From contig VZRN01005010.1 in assembly GCA_013397935.1 (NCBI GenBank), positions 1,512,830 to 1,576,829 on the forward strand: DNA of 64,000 nt, written 5' to 3'. Position numbers and translations under genes: made by a program. Position 1 is the first letter of the stretch, and the number at the start of each line of letters is the position of its first letter. Of this stretch, positions 1-13,210 are shown one piece after another. The notes under the pieces were generated by a model. The model searched no databases and was not told the DNA's origin. It saw only the letters and a program-made list of their open reading frames with translations. This stretch comes from Dasyornis broadbenti. Taxonomy: Eukaryota > Chordata > Aves > Passeriformes > Dasyornithidae.

Positions 1-59
1 TCGTAAGAAACTCATATAAGGGGGTATTTTTAAATCATGGTTTGCTTTTTTTTTTTTTT

Positions 60-79
60 NNNNNNNNNNNNNNNNNNNN
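60..79. other. Assembly gap (20 N) inside a T run
   Basis: Positions 60-79 are N. They are preceded by 14 T (46-59) and followed by one G and 23 T (81-103). The true length of the T-rich tract is unknown. Confidence 0.99.
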
Positions 80-279
80 GTTTTTTTTTTTTTTTTTTTT
101 TTTGCTAAAACAGATCTTTGGTGACAGCAGTTTTCCATCTTATTGACAAACTTTGCTTACTTTGATAGAAAGTTGCTTCTTGCAGTAACTCAGCTGAAAT
201 TTGAAGTTCTGTATAAAGACACTATGCTTTACTCAACTATCCCTACCAAAATTTCTCTGTTGATACAGTGGGGCTTTGG

Positions 280-297
280 AAAAAAAAAAAAAAAAAA
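280..297. repeat. A homopolymer (18)
   Basis: A run of 18 A. It inflates a chance reading frame that crosses it with a string of lysines. Confidence 0.95.
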
Positions 298-622
298 CCA
301 AGAAGAAAGGTTCCTGTTGCTATATTTTAAAACAAATGCTAAAAGTAGAGATTCCAGAAAGAAAACTCCCAGGGATATTGGACTTAAGATTTAATCATCT
401 TTCTTCACCTTGCCCAGTCTTCAAATCAGTGAAGGTGTGCAATACACTTATATAATTTCAACATTTGATATGAGTTAGAAATGTCATGTTAAGTGATACC
501 TTCATAAAGATATGAACAGTTTATTAATATGAGAGCCTTAGAACACTAAGTCCCTGATTAGGCTTCTGTTTTCTACCCTCAATGCTAATACAGTGCTGAG
601 AATGAATTATGAGTAGTTCACA

Positions 623-636
623 AGGTCACAAGGTCA
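623..636 (+). promoter_or_regulatory. Nuclear-receptor-like direct repeat (DR2)
   Basis: The plus strand reads AAGGTCACAAGGTCA. Two perfect AGGTCA half-sites (623-628 and 631-636) are separated by two bases, which is the DR2 spacing used by retinoid receptors. Each also has the 5' A of an extended monomer site. Whether it is bound is unknown; a match of this size can occur by chance in 64 kb. Confidence 0.4.
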
Positions 637-1453
637 AATCATGGTTAAAAACACAGTGAGATAGTCCACCAGTCATAATGCACAACACTACTTGCTACAG
701 AAACTACCAGTAAACACTAAAGTGGTGTTTTTTTGAAAACTCCTCACATGTCCAGAGCCTAAGTTTTGAAAAAATCTTCTCTGATCTGCATGAATAAAAA
801 TCCCCTCTCTCTTGTTATTAAATTCGATTAAATAAGCAAGCAAATAAACCCAGTGAGCTTACTTGTCCATAGGATTATCGTGGTTTTCCTGGCAAGTTTC
901 TAAGAAGATTTTCTTAGCAGTTGACAGTCTTTAGCATATGAAATGAAACAAGATGCTATGTAAAGCACATTGAAAAAAAGATAAATACATAAGTGGAATG
1001 AATAGCTATGACCTGAGAAATACTGGGAACACAACCACTTTTAGCAAACTTCAACATGAGCTGTATTTTAGAGACGACAGAAGCGTTAGGGTATCACACT
1101 TTCATATGCGAAGTAGGAACAGAATTGCTTGGAAGTGTCATCATATTTCTACCTGTATCTATTTTTGCATATGTTGGTACAACTGCAGGTACAGTTAATA
1201 ACAAATCTGAAAGATGTAGAAGTTTGGGTTGTTTTCTCTTTCCCTTAGAACAAGATATGAAAAATTCATGCTGTTGTCAAAACTCTGCCCCACTGTGGAC
1301 CAAAAACCGTTTGTTGGGAAGCATATACCACTCACGAATACTACAAAAAGGATGGCAAAATATTTCCAGCCATGAGTATATCACTTTCAGGTTGTAATTC
1401 TGTAGGGGTTTTAAGAATGGCAGAAGCAAAGTTCTTTTCGTGGTTTTGTTTGG

Positions 1454-1470
1454 TTTTTTTTTTTTTTTTT
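1454..1470. repeat. T homopolymer (17)
   Basis: A run of 17 T flanked by TGG and CTTTTTTGG. No retroelement body is recognisable beside it. Confidence 0.95.
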
Positions 1471-4400
1471 CTTTTTTGGTTTGTAGCAAATAATAGGAGG
1501 GATTTTAGTTAGCTCAGAACATGCAAAAGAAATGCAATCTACACCCCCCCAAACAATAACCCATCATACACAGAACCCAAGTGCCTGTTTTTCGACAACA
1601 GAACCAGATAATTACGGATGGATTTTTAAAATTAGATTTTGTTACGGAAATAAAACCAATAAACACTAAAGCTCTCACAGAGCAGCATGGCCAGATAAAT
1701 TTGGTCCTCATTCAGGTGAAAGGGGAATTTACAAAATGAGTTTTGCTCCTTACCTCCCTTGCATTCAGACTCCATCTCTGCATGAAAGTGGTTTTTATTC
1801 CACCTTGAGACCGATATTGGCATATTTCAATAGAAGCTTTTGCTTTTTGTTTCTTATATGTGAGACTCCATTTCTGACTATCAGACACTTTCCAGGCCTA
1901 ACATGATTCACATTCAAGGGTTAAGAAAAAGAAAGAAACAAGAAAGATGATTCCTCTCCCCTTCTGCAAGTATTAGCTCAGCTGAATCTTCTAAATATTA
2001 AAAAATACAGCAATAGCAAAAACTCAATTATGAGCAAGGTTGCTGGATACCCCAAGCATCTCTAATATCAGGAAGCCTGGTTATATTCTATCCCAAAATC
2101 CTGTTTATTCTGCAACCCAAGGAGTTAATATGACTGAAGAAATACCTCTATAAATACTAAGAGAGTCTCCCTTCCTCCATAGAAGTTGATGGGATACTAA
2201 TCCAAAGATCTGACTGCTTCTGTTTAGTTCCCTAGCTGGAGCGCTGTTCAACCAACGTAATCCAATTCTATAATTGTACTCTGATGCTGAGGTTTGTAAA
2301 TTACATTTCAGAGGATTTTTTGACAAGCATAAAGCATTAACAGTTAAAAAGTCTAAGCTTAGTGAACACTTATATGCCATATGTCACAGATTCATACAGA
2401 TTCATTTTTAGGGAACTTTGGAAACAGTTTTCTATATTCCATTATGATCTTCAAAAGCAGACGATTAAACATCAGTAATTCTTGCCAAGTTAGAACTCCT
2501 CATTGAATGCATGAGTGTGTATGATTTTTATAAGCACTAGCCCAAGATAAAAAATCAGGCATGAAATCTGATATACCCCTGGGACATGGTTAAACTCCAA
2601 AGTGATTTTTTTATTCAGAGGAAGAGTGAACTGATGGAACACAACAGTTGTGTGGCCTGTGTTTATTGGTGATGCACTCTGACGCACATTACCATGCATA
2701 GCAGTGAGCCTGGTATTTATAAAAATAATTGCTTATAAAATGAAAGACCAATCTTTCCACTCTCAGCTTTGAAACATCCTCTTTGACAAAACAAAGAAAT
2801 AAAGAAACTCAATCTCTATTCCTTTCACTGAACTAAAGCAAAAACCCTCCTGAAGACTGACCAAGTTGATAGGACTTAGCAGAAAACTCTGATGTTACCT
2901 GCACACTTGTAAAATCAGGCATCACCAGCCACACTGTCCCACAGAAATCTGTTTTGTTATGGAAGAATCTGTGCTTTCAGGCATCTTTGTTTGCAATCCC
3001 TGCTGATGACAACATAATTTATGGGCCCATATGGAGAAAAGAACCACCATTCTCCCTGCCTGTGCCTTGGCAAATACATACTGGCTGCACGTACAACAAA
3101 ATCTTTATACTATTTTCTTAAAGGCTTTTAAACATTCAAGTATTTCATGAACACTGAAAACAGAAGAAAAACATTATTTGGAAGGAAGGGAATTAAAACA
3201 GTCAACAAGCACCAAATTAGCTTGGAGACTTTAATTTAATCCTGACTACATTTACATATAAATCCACCGTGATATAAGAACACAGCTTCTTGGCCTCAGG
3301 GTTGAAAAATACCCTCCAGAGAATTAATCTCTATTTTATGTAAGGGGAAAAAAAAGAATACAAAGTGACAGAAATGCTATAGAGCATGCTTCTCCAGCCA
3401 AAAGCTGGTAAAAGAAGGATCAAAAAACGTGCAGTGTTCTGTATTATCAGGAGACAAAGCATTTCCCTCTTTGTCTATACTTCTATAGAGGACATATGCA
3501 TCCGGGATGCAGGAAAGTTCTGCGTTGCAGAAAGAATCCCAAGAACTGGGAATCTGCAGAGACACTGCCTGTCTGTAGCTTGCCTCATCACTCTGTTATT
3601 TGGAGAATCCCGTTCCCAGAAACTACATGACATCTTGAGGAAGCATGCAGAATCCATCTCCTTCCTAAGTACTGTAATCTGCATTATAATCAGGTGCAAC
3701 CACGAAGCACTTCTGCAGTGCTGGAGGAGGATTTTTTTCTGCCTTCCATTACTGCTATCAACAGCAGAGATCTCAAGAGATCTATGGCTCACTCATCTTC
3801 TGGATCTCTCAGGTATTTGAATCACTGTTATGATCACCTTAGGATAGTACAAAATAAATCCCCTTCCAATGGATCAGGAAACAAATTTTAGCTTCAGAAA
3901 TTGGAACCTGTAAATGGGATTAACAGCAAAAGACATACAATTGCCTTCTGTGACCTCCACAGGCTTCAGTTTCCTTCTGAGTTCACTGTTTTGCTCTTAA
4001 CTAATAAAAGGTTAATGGATGATTATAGCAGTCTTTCAATTTGCAGTTATTCCAGATGACTTGAAATCAACAGAGGAATGTAAATTAAATATATATAAAA
4101 AGCAAACCTTTTAGAAACAGATTATAAACCCTCACTTGCACGATACAACCTTAAGGGAGATGAGATCCTACAGGAAATAGCAATTTTAAAAATACAGCTG
4201 GTTACAATGTATGAAAAGCTAAAAGAAACCACCAGAAGTTTTGAATCTTAGCCACACGAAGAAAAGGGGGGTTGTTTTCCTTACAGTTTTCTGCTAAATT
4301 GAACTTGCACACTTCTTATTTGCAGCCCTCAGGTTTCTAACTTTAGAAGACTGAAAGAAGCCCGGATTGAAACATACAACCTCAAGAACTGTATTTTTTT

Positions 4401-7400
4401 TTTTTAAATTTTGGCTTGTATCATTCAGCTATGGGTTTGCCAGCATAAGAAAGATATGGACTTGCTTGAGTGGGTCTAGAGGTGAGCCATGAAGATTACT
4501 GGGGGCTGGAGCACCGCTGATTCAAAGATAGGCTGAGAGAATATATAAAACCTCACCAAGAGACCTTAAAAATAGCTGTATGCTGATAGTTTAATTTAAG
4601 AGGTATGAGACTGAACTGCATGCTAACTTCCCATGAGGGCAACGTGCCAAACATTGCCAGATACACTGAAATATGTCGTACCAACAGAGCAAGTTACGGG
4701 GGTTTTAAGATCACAGTCTGCATTTGCCTAAGTTCCTTAAAACCATATTTCTTTTTCCATAGTAAGGTAGAGGGGAAGATCAAAAGCAGGAATGAGCAAT
4801 CTGGTGGTCTGTGCAAATTTTCAAATGTGTCTTTGGAGCAGTAATATGACATACCAGTAACACAAAAAGTTTTGTTATTTTTTTCCACTCCACTTTCATT
4901 GAGGTGTTTCCCTAGTCTCTTTTACAAAAGCTTTTCAAAATTCCTAGATTTTTTCCACTCCCCATGATGCTTAACAGTCTCAAGTAAATTTAACAAAGAC
5001 ATGCAAACAAATGAAAAAGTTGGCTAGACAATCCAAAAAAGAAAAAAAACCACATAACAAAAAAAATCTGTTGCAGTGATTTTGTTTTAAAGATTTTATG
5101 TTCTGTTAAAAAAAGAAGTGAATAATAAGGGTATACAGTGTACCTGGTATACTATCCATATATTTACATATTAATTAAATACCTTTCTTGAAGGATACTG
5201 AAGATTCATTTGAAATTTCATAGAAAGACTTAATTTGAGACAGACATTTTGGACATTGATTTTCAGTAGACAAACAATCAGTCAGGATAATGAAATATTC
5301 CAAAGTTTTCAAAGCACAGTGAAACTATGCCAAGTTTCTTCTTCATGCTCAAATTTCCATTCCAGTTCTCTTGGATGTTACAGATACACTTCTGCTGTTT
5401 CACAAAGGGATAAAATAATCTTGATCTGCACATGCAACAATAAAGGTTTTTCAAATATGACTGCCTCTATATAACATAGAAATCTCCCTTTTTGGACCAC
5501 GTCCTTTCAAGATTTTTAAGACTACAGAGAAAACTGAAATGAGAATTATTTTTATATTTCTGTGGCCTAGATTGTAATGCTTGAGTGTTTTTGAGTTTCT
5601 TTCGCAAAAAATAATATTCTGTGAGAAGGAAATTGCAGAACAGGAAATTGCTAGCAAGGTTTTTATATTTTTTTCCCCTCTTTTTTATAACAATAATCTT
5701 CAATTATTTTTAATACAGTAATATATTCAGAGAAAACACTTGGCAATTAATATACAGATGTAGGGAGGATTAATTTCAGCCTACTGTATACTTTATGAAA
5801 GGGACAGGGAAGGAATGAAAACTATTTTTCAAAGCAAAACTGCATGTTTGTGACCCAACAGGCATTTATTTTTTATATGAATTGCTAACAGCACACTCAA
5901 GAGTATAAAATCCATCGTATGAATTTAAAATAAAAGAAGTCTATTTGCTGTCTTTGAAAAATGTAAACTTGTATTTACTTTCCCCATTTTATGAATGAAA
6001 ACATATATATGGGGGTAATCATTATTTCTACATGAAGCATTACAAAAATTCCAGACTGAGATTGTGAGCCTACTAAACCACAAGTGATTAAATGTCATGC
6101 ACCTGTATTCTTGCTTCCACAAACCCACATGTTGATGATAAAACTTGTCTTTTTTTTTGTAAATGTTGAAGAGAGTTCTAGATTAACACACAAAAGCAGA
6201 AGGAATTAACAGAAAATAGAATTGTAAATGTTTCTCTCTATTAAAAACATTTGAGGCAATAAACTTTTATTTATAAATGTAGACCATGTGTTTTATTTCA
6301 GGGTCTGTCTTCTGTTTCAGTGTGGATCACAGCATTGTCGCCTTCAGTGCAGGAGCAACTGAAATGGTCTACACAGCAGTGAAAGGAATCTCCCACAGTG
6401 TTAAATCGAGGTCCTCACTGTCACAGATAACTATTTAATGCATTATATAATCTCTGGCTACCTCAGATCATATCATTATCAATTGGAAATCAACATATAT
6501 ATAAGTCAATTCATCTTAGTTAACTAACATCCAGCACTGAATCCTTTTCCTAAGCATTCTACACCTACACCCTCCTTTCCATTAGAGTTTTTCCTGTTTT
6601 AAATAGGATCTACCTGTTTTTTCTCAGTCAAGACAAATACTCTTTGGATTCTCTAAATAGTCTCCCTTTACTGATACTTCTTTTCTTAAATAGACTCTCT
6701 TATCTCCAGTTCCTGCTAAAAGGCTGACACCAAGCAAGGAAATAGAATGTTTTAGCATGATGTAACCAGCAGGCAAATGAGTTTTAACTATCTCTGAAAT
6801 ACCAAAGATTCCACTTCAGCCTTAGAATTCAGCTTTCTTTCAAGTTTTCAATTTGTATAAAGCTGGTGGACTCTGTTTTCAATATCAGAAAGATAAATTT
6901 AAATCTACATTATCTGCCTTTACATGTATAAATTTTCAACTCCCTGCTGGCCTGTTATGTATATTGTATTCCTTATCATATGATTTTTCACATGAAAACA
7001 TCACCATGAAACCTGGGTAACTAGAAGTATCCACCACCCATTGCCATCCGGGTATACATCAGAAGTACAGCAGGAGAGAAATTAAAGAAAGTGTTCTGTA
7101 TTGAGATACTGGTTTTATGCAGCTTAATATCTGATCACTGATCACACCCACATATCTTAACCAAAATAATCCATCATGATTGTGCTGCAATTTCAAACTA
7201 ATGACAAAATTTCTAAGGTATGAGCCACAGAGCACTAGTAATGACATTGACTCATTCTTGTGCATTGAGAACTATGCTTAACATAAATTTGCAGAAACAA
7301 AAGAAAGCTTATCTGAGAGCAAAACCAAAGGTAAACCCCCAATTTTGATTACTTTATTAAGGAAAATATAATATAACAAAGTAGTCTAACAGTTAAAATG

Positions 7401-9311
7401 ACACAAAGAAAATGATGAGAAAAGGGACCTTCTAAACTAAACTTTCCTAGGTAACAAAAGACATATAAAATATTTTATTTTCTACTTAGATTTCTGAGAC
7501 ATTCTTGTAGTTAGTATTATATGCATAATGTTAACCCAAGAAACTGAAGCTCAAACAAAAGGACATGTTGAAATTATTATTCTTACATAATTGCAAAACG
7601 CTTTACCTTTCAGACCATCATGACCTGTATGCCCCTTTCTTGAAGTTTTTCTTCTCTGTGGTAGGATTACCTTTCCTAGGATTTCAGAAGTGTGTGAGGA
7701 GGGACTTACTGTGTCTCCTGACTGCTCTAGTGTTTGTCTGCTTCAATTTGACCTTTTACATTAATCCCTGTAGAGGCATGATTCGGGAGATGCCATTCTT
7801 CCCCCAGAACAACTACTGAAACTGTACTTCATGAAAGTATAAAGGAACTGCTTTCAGAAATAGAGAACAGATCTAAATCCCTTGCCATCATTACAAAATC
7901 CTACTACAATTTTCACAAGGCTATGGATCTATATAAATTCTCTTTGAACTTTGATGCAAGTTTTCTCGCATCCTCTGAATGCAATGCATTCTGCATTGCT
8001 ATATAAAGACTTACAGTATTGGGCTTCATTTTTTGCATCTATTCAGTTTCAACTGAAATAAGTGTTCAATATACTGAACCAAGAATAAATACAATGATCA
8101 AAGTATTTTACCATTGTTCACAACTTGCTGTTCAATATTAATAGACAGTTGCTAAATAATTTTAAATTCCATCTCTGCTAGGCACAACTCTTGTGTTAAA
8201 TTTTAAATGAACAATAAAAAACACACAGCTGGCTAGCAGTGTCAAAGAGAAGCTTTAGATTTACTGGTGTGTCTCCTTTTTCAGTTCATACTATAGTGGC
8301 TATTCCGGGAAGTTAGAACACCTTTTAGCTTTCAAAACATCCCTCAGACTTGGTTGCACCTCACACTGTTAGGGGTGTAAGAAAATGAAAAGGCCAATTT
8401 GGTACCTGCTGAGGTTAGGCTAACTGGATAGGAATTAGAAAAGTGCTGGACATGACATAAGAAGTTGTCAGACATGTTAGATAATGAAATGAGAAGCTGA
8501 CAAAAGCTACAGGTAGCACCATGAGGTATGGCAGAATTTCGTCAGTGCTTAGGCAGAATAAAGAGAGAAATGGTCAGGCTTCACAGACCACTGATGGGAA
8601 GCACTGGGTGCCTTTGAGGAGTGAAACCTTGCCAGGACAGCAGAATCTTGGTAACTCTTTCAGTAATACTACATAAGCAAAAATCATCTAGATAACTATA
8701 GAAATATCAAATATGGGTGTAGATGTAGCAAAATGGGGAAAAATAGGGAGAAAGTAGTACTAAAACATTGTTTACCTGACAGGAGAGCAGAGCAGACAAT
8801 GACAGGTAAAAAGGTGGCAAAAAAAGAGAGTCAGGAAAAGCAGTAATTACAAAAGCAAACCATGTGATTAGTTCTGTTTATGGGAACTTGCTGGAGAGCT
8901 CTGTGCAGTTTCACTCAGGACAATAAAACTCACCATGTTCTGACCATATCGCACAAGTCAAACCTGCTTCCCTGTCCAGCAGGGGAAGCAAGAAGTTGCT
9001 GAGAAGGGTTCACAGTTATCAAGAAGGCTCACAGACAAACAGATTGAACATATTGGTATTGCTGATGACGCCTGTGGCGGGCCTGATAGCATCAGCATCT
9101 GTGCCACCACATTTTAAAACCTATGGATTCACAAGAAAATTTCAGGGATCAGAGCATATTTGTGGCTTTCAAGGACTGTATTATGAGGTTTGGTTATCAA
9201 CAGGATCCATATCCTGTCACAGAGCAGCATTCTTGTCTTAGGATGTGACATTTCATGAGACTTACTGAAGTATTTCCCCATTTGAATCTGTTGTACATTT
9301 CCCAACTCCAG

Positions 9312-9338
9312 GGATATCCTTAAGGATATCCTTAAGGA
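9312..9338. repeat. 12-bp tandem duplication forming a perfect palindrome
   Basis: The unit ggatatccttaa occurs twice in tandem (9312-9323 and 9324-9335), followed by gg. As a result, positions 9317-9338 form a 22-bp sequence identical to its own reverse complement. Confidence 0.95.
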
Positions 9339-12283
9339 GACCAACTATTTGCAAGGAAATGGAAATACAGAAAGCTTTTGAAGTACAGGGAAATCTCTGT
9401 CCAAACTAAAAAATCCAAACCACCTCATCATCATAACGTTTTCCAGTAAGACAAACACAGAACTGACCACTTCTTTCCCAGCTGGTAGGAAGCCTAATGT
9501 AACAGTCTTAACCAGTCCAGACACATACAGTGGAGTAACATTTTTTTATTCCTTACTATCTGTTTCTTAATGTGCCTTAAAAGAACACACCATCTCCAAA
9601 ATCTGCAAACGTCACTGAGGAAAAATGTTCACCACCACCCATGTCTAGATGCTATCCCTGCCGGCTGTTCTTACATAGAACATTTAACGTTTGTGAGGAG
9701 ACAGTGCAGGGGGTCCATTCAGGATAGTTTTTGTTACTGGTCTCTAACAAATTCTGTGTGTTTTGTAACACCACTGAAGGAACTGCGAAAGCGTGTAGCA
9801 GAGGAACAAAACCGAGGGTTTAGGAGAGAGAAATAAAGAGAGATTGAGCATCTACCCATGAACATAAGAGGACAGCTATTTTACCTACATTTTGTTTATA
9901 TTCAGCTTCCAACTGAATTTCACTGACTAGTCACTAATAATGAGACACACACTGAATTTCAAAATGTGGCCTCTGTACTTTCAATGTAAGGCAAGCGTCA
10001 TCTATGGAAGACAAATACATACATACCTATACTGCAGCAGAAGAGAGCTCCAGACCCACTCCCAGAAAATCCCCCAATAAAATAAAAAAAATAAGTGTAT
10101 ATTTATTTTTAAAAAATGGTATAAATACAGGCTAATTTCAAAGTAACGAACAGGCAACAGCCTGTTAAATGGAGCTATAATAGCCTTCTCCAAAGTCTTT
10201 TGGCTTGGATATTAATTGCCTGTGAGACCATAATGGGATAAAAACAATAGCAGAAGCAGACAGTGTGATGCTAATATTACTTATCACCTAGATAAATTTC
10301 TAGTAAAAGAGAGAGGAGTAAATGGAATAACTTGCTAATTTTTAAAATTAATTTATGTCTTCATGAAACATAAACACATTATGGACAAAACTGAGACCAT
10401 GTAAATGAAAATTAGTTTTGGCATGGAGTAGTATAAAGGCAAGGTTAAGACCTGGGGATGACTGTTAAAGCAACCATAATGCAAATCAGCAGATAAACAT
10501 ATAAAAAGGTGACCTAATTAGACACACATTTTATTTACACAAATAATTCTAAAATGTGTGCATAACTAACGTAATTCCAGAGGTCATTCATGCAAAATCT
10601 ATTATTCCTTGTTTGTCAGCAGCTTAATAATGTCATTATTCAGAAGACTGGTACTGTTTTCAATAGTGTTTTTCCTGAAAACAGATTCTACTTTAACAAA
10701 TGTATCCCATTAATTTTAAAAAAGACAACATCTCTTTTACTACTGCATATACAAGGTGCATAAAGTCACATCAGCAATCAGATCATAGAATGGACATTAG
10801 GACAGTATGTATATATTTTTATTTCCTTTTATTTACAGCTAGCAAGGAGGGCTTGTGTCATGTAAACACCTAGCTTTCCTATTTAATGAATAGCAATTTG
10901 GAAAGCATTAGAATAAATGCATTTAAAATACCATTTGCTGTACATCTTTCATCTTTTTACAGTCCTACATTCTTTCACCATTTAGCAGAAAAATATATAA
11001 TGAAGAATTAAATATATAATTGATGATCATGTCGTTCCTTAAAGCTGTACCCTATAACCAGAGCATTCATTACTGTAATTAGGATATGTAGAAAAGCGTA
11101 GTTGCCTTAAATGCTGAGCTACTTCTTAGCCAAGGTAGGGAATAGGACAGTGAAGGTGGTTGGAAACGGGTTACTGAAGCAACTGTAACTACAGTTGACA
11201 CTGTTTTCTCCTTTCCTCTGAATATTAAAAATAAGAATAGATATTTATCAGTACAGTGATAGTTGGGGATACTCTGGGATACTGAAATATGTCTCTTGCC
11301 ATTCACTAATCATGTGTCTGGGGAAAGGCAAAAACTGATTGCTGTGACACTGAGGGTACTAACTTTGCTTTTTACCCTCAGACACAGCATATCCGTATGG
11401 TCTACTTTCTCCAGGCTTCTTTGTGCAGATATGCAAGTCCAATCCCAATTTTTTTTTAATCAGAAACCGGAAAACTTCTGTATTTTTCCCATGTTATTCA
11501 GTTTCTTATACACTAGCATACTACCTGTGGAAAAAGAACAATTCTAACCAGTTTGTATTTAAAGAGGTCAAATATTTATGGAAAGCATTTTTGCTATAGT
11601 CTTTCTCCTGGAAGAGAACTGCCTTTTCCCTTAAGATTGCCTATTAAAATGTTGCCTGTTCTCATTTTGGAAAGTTAGAGTGTCCTGAGGACTACAGCTG
11701 TTTGGTATTCTGCAGAAGGGCTACACCGGCACATTTGGAATGCGCATTGGGTTTTTCATTGGAAATACTATTTACTTTCATATTTAGGTATCTGATAGGG
11801 ACACAAGTTCTGTATCAGCTGTTCCTTCAGTAAGATCCAACTATAAGGAACATTTATGAGGATTTCAAATAGAAGATCAATTAAGTTTTTTATTATAAAG
11901 TCTTTGCTATAATAAAAGTCCATTCTCAATTAGACCATTACCAAATTATAATTATTTTCTCAAAAATGCTCTGTGATAATTGTTTACTTCAATTTTCTAT
12001 TTTTCTGTTAAAAAGGATTCAGGGCAAACAATGAAGATTTTTAGAAGGAAGGACAAAAAGAATTACAAAACTTCTCTGCTACAATAGGGGGCCAAGGGGA
12101 GGTTGCAGTGATTCAGAAACTTCTCAATAAAATTCAAATTAGGTAGGAAATTGCTTTAATAATACCTATATACAATTTGTTACTTAAGTTTAAACATTTT
12201 TCCTACTTTTACCTGCAAACTATTCTTCAAAAAAACCCAGAATTTGTGCATGACCAACAAGACTTGATCAATATTAATGCTGA

Positions 12284-12319
12284 GATTTCAGAAAAGTCTG
12301 TGATTTCAGAAAAGTTTGT
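12284..12319. repeat. 18-bp tandem duplication
   Basis: The unit gatttcagaaaagtctgt is followed immediately by gatttcagaaaagtttgt, which differs at one base. Confidence 0.95.
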
Positions 12320-12539
12320 GCTAGCATACCTGCTAAACCCAGAACTCACTAAAATTTGAAAGAACCAAGCCATCCCCAGAAGGCAAATTGATGATGATAT
12401 CAATTTATAAGAATGAAGACTCTCTTCTTTTTTTTCATTTTGGCTGCTGCAAGACAAGGAGTTCATCTCTCCTCTGCTGTCCACTTTCTTCCAGAAAAGC
12501 AAACCGACTTATTCATGTACAGAAAACAAAGAATTGGAT

Positions 12540-13210
12540 AAACACTTTGGAAGGAGAATGAAAAGAGTAGCATAAGATTAAATCATGATTAAATTGAACT
12601 TGTCGATGGTAAGATCAAAAGTGTGAGTGTGGAAGGAAAGAAAGAACTGACTAAAAAGGATTAAAAGTGGGAGTTAAGCACATCAGGGAGGCCAAGAAGC
12701 AATGGGTGTTGGAGAAGGGAAAAGTCTTGGACCATCTGGCCAAGTGAAAGCTGAAATTTTGGAAGGATTATCTTGATGAAGCCATACCAGAACTGAGGGT
12801 GAAGGAGATAGATGTAGGACGAATCAGAGAAGAATCTCTCATTCTGGGAGAATGAAATCAGCTAAAAAACCCCCAAAAGTTAAAACCTCAGGGGAGAAAC
12901 ATGTTGAGAGGAATGGACTGAGAGTAGATAATGATAACAGATGTAGGAAGGAACTGCAAAGTCACGGAGAAGAACAATTGGCAGGTGATTAGTGTTCACA
13001 GGAAGAGTCGAAGAAGGAACACAGACCTAGCTGGAGAAACAGCAGTCTAGGAAAGAAGTTGGCCTGGCTGGACAGGAAGTTACATTCAAATGGGCAAAAA
13101 TCAGAATTAAAGATCTGTTTAGCAAATGGGGCAGCAGACAACTAATGCAGGCAGCAAAAGAAGAAAAAATCTGGACAAATCAAAGAAGGGAACAACTAAA
13201 ATTATTAATT
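12540..13210. other. Purine-rich, strand-asymmetric block
   Basis: For about 670 bp the plus strand is dominated by A and G, with few pyrimidine runs and many gga, gaa and aag triplets. Sequence on both sides has ordinary mixed composition. There is no long open frame in it on either strand. It could be an old unrecognised repeat or simply skewed intron sequence. The edges are approximate. Confidence 0.55.
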
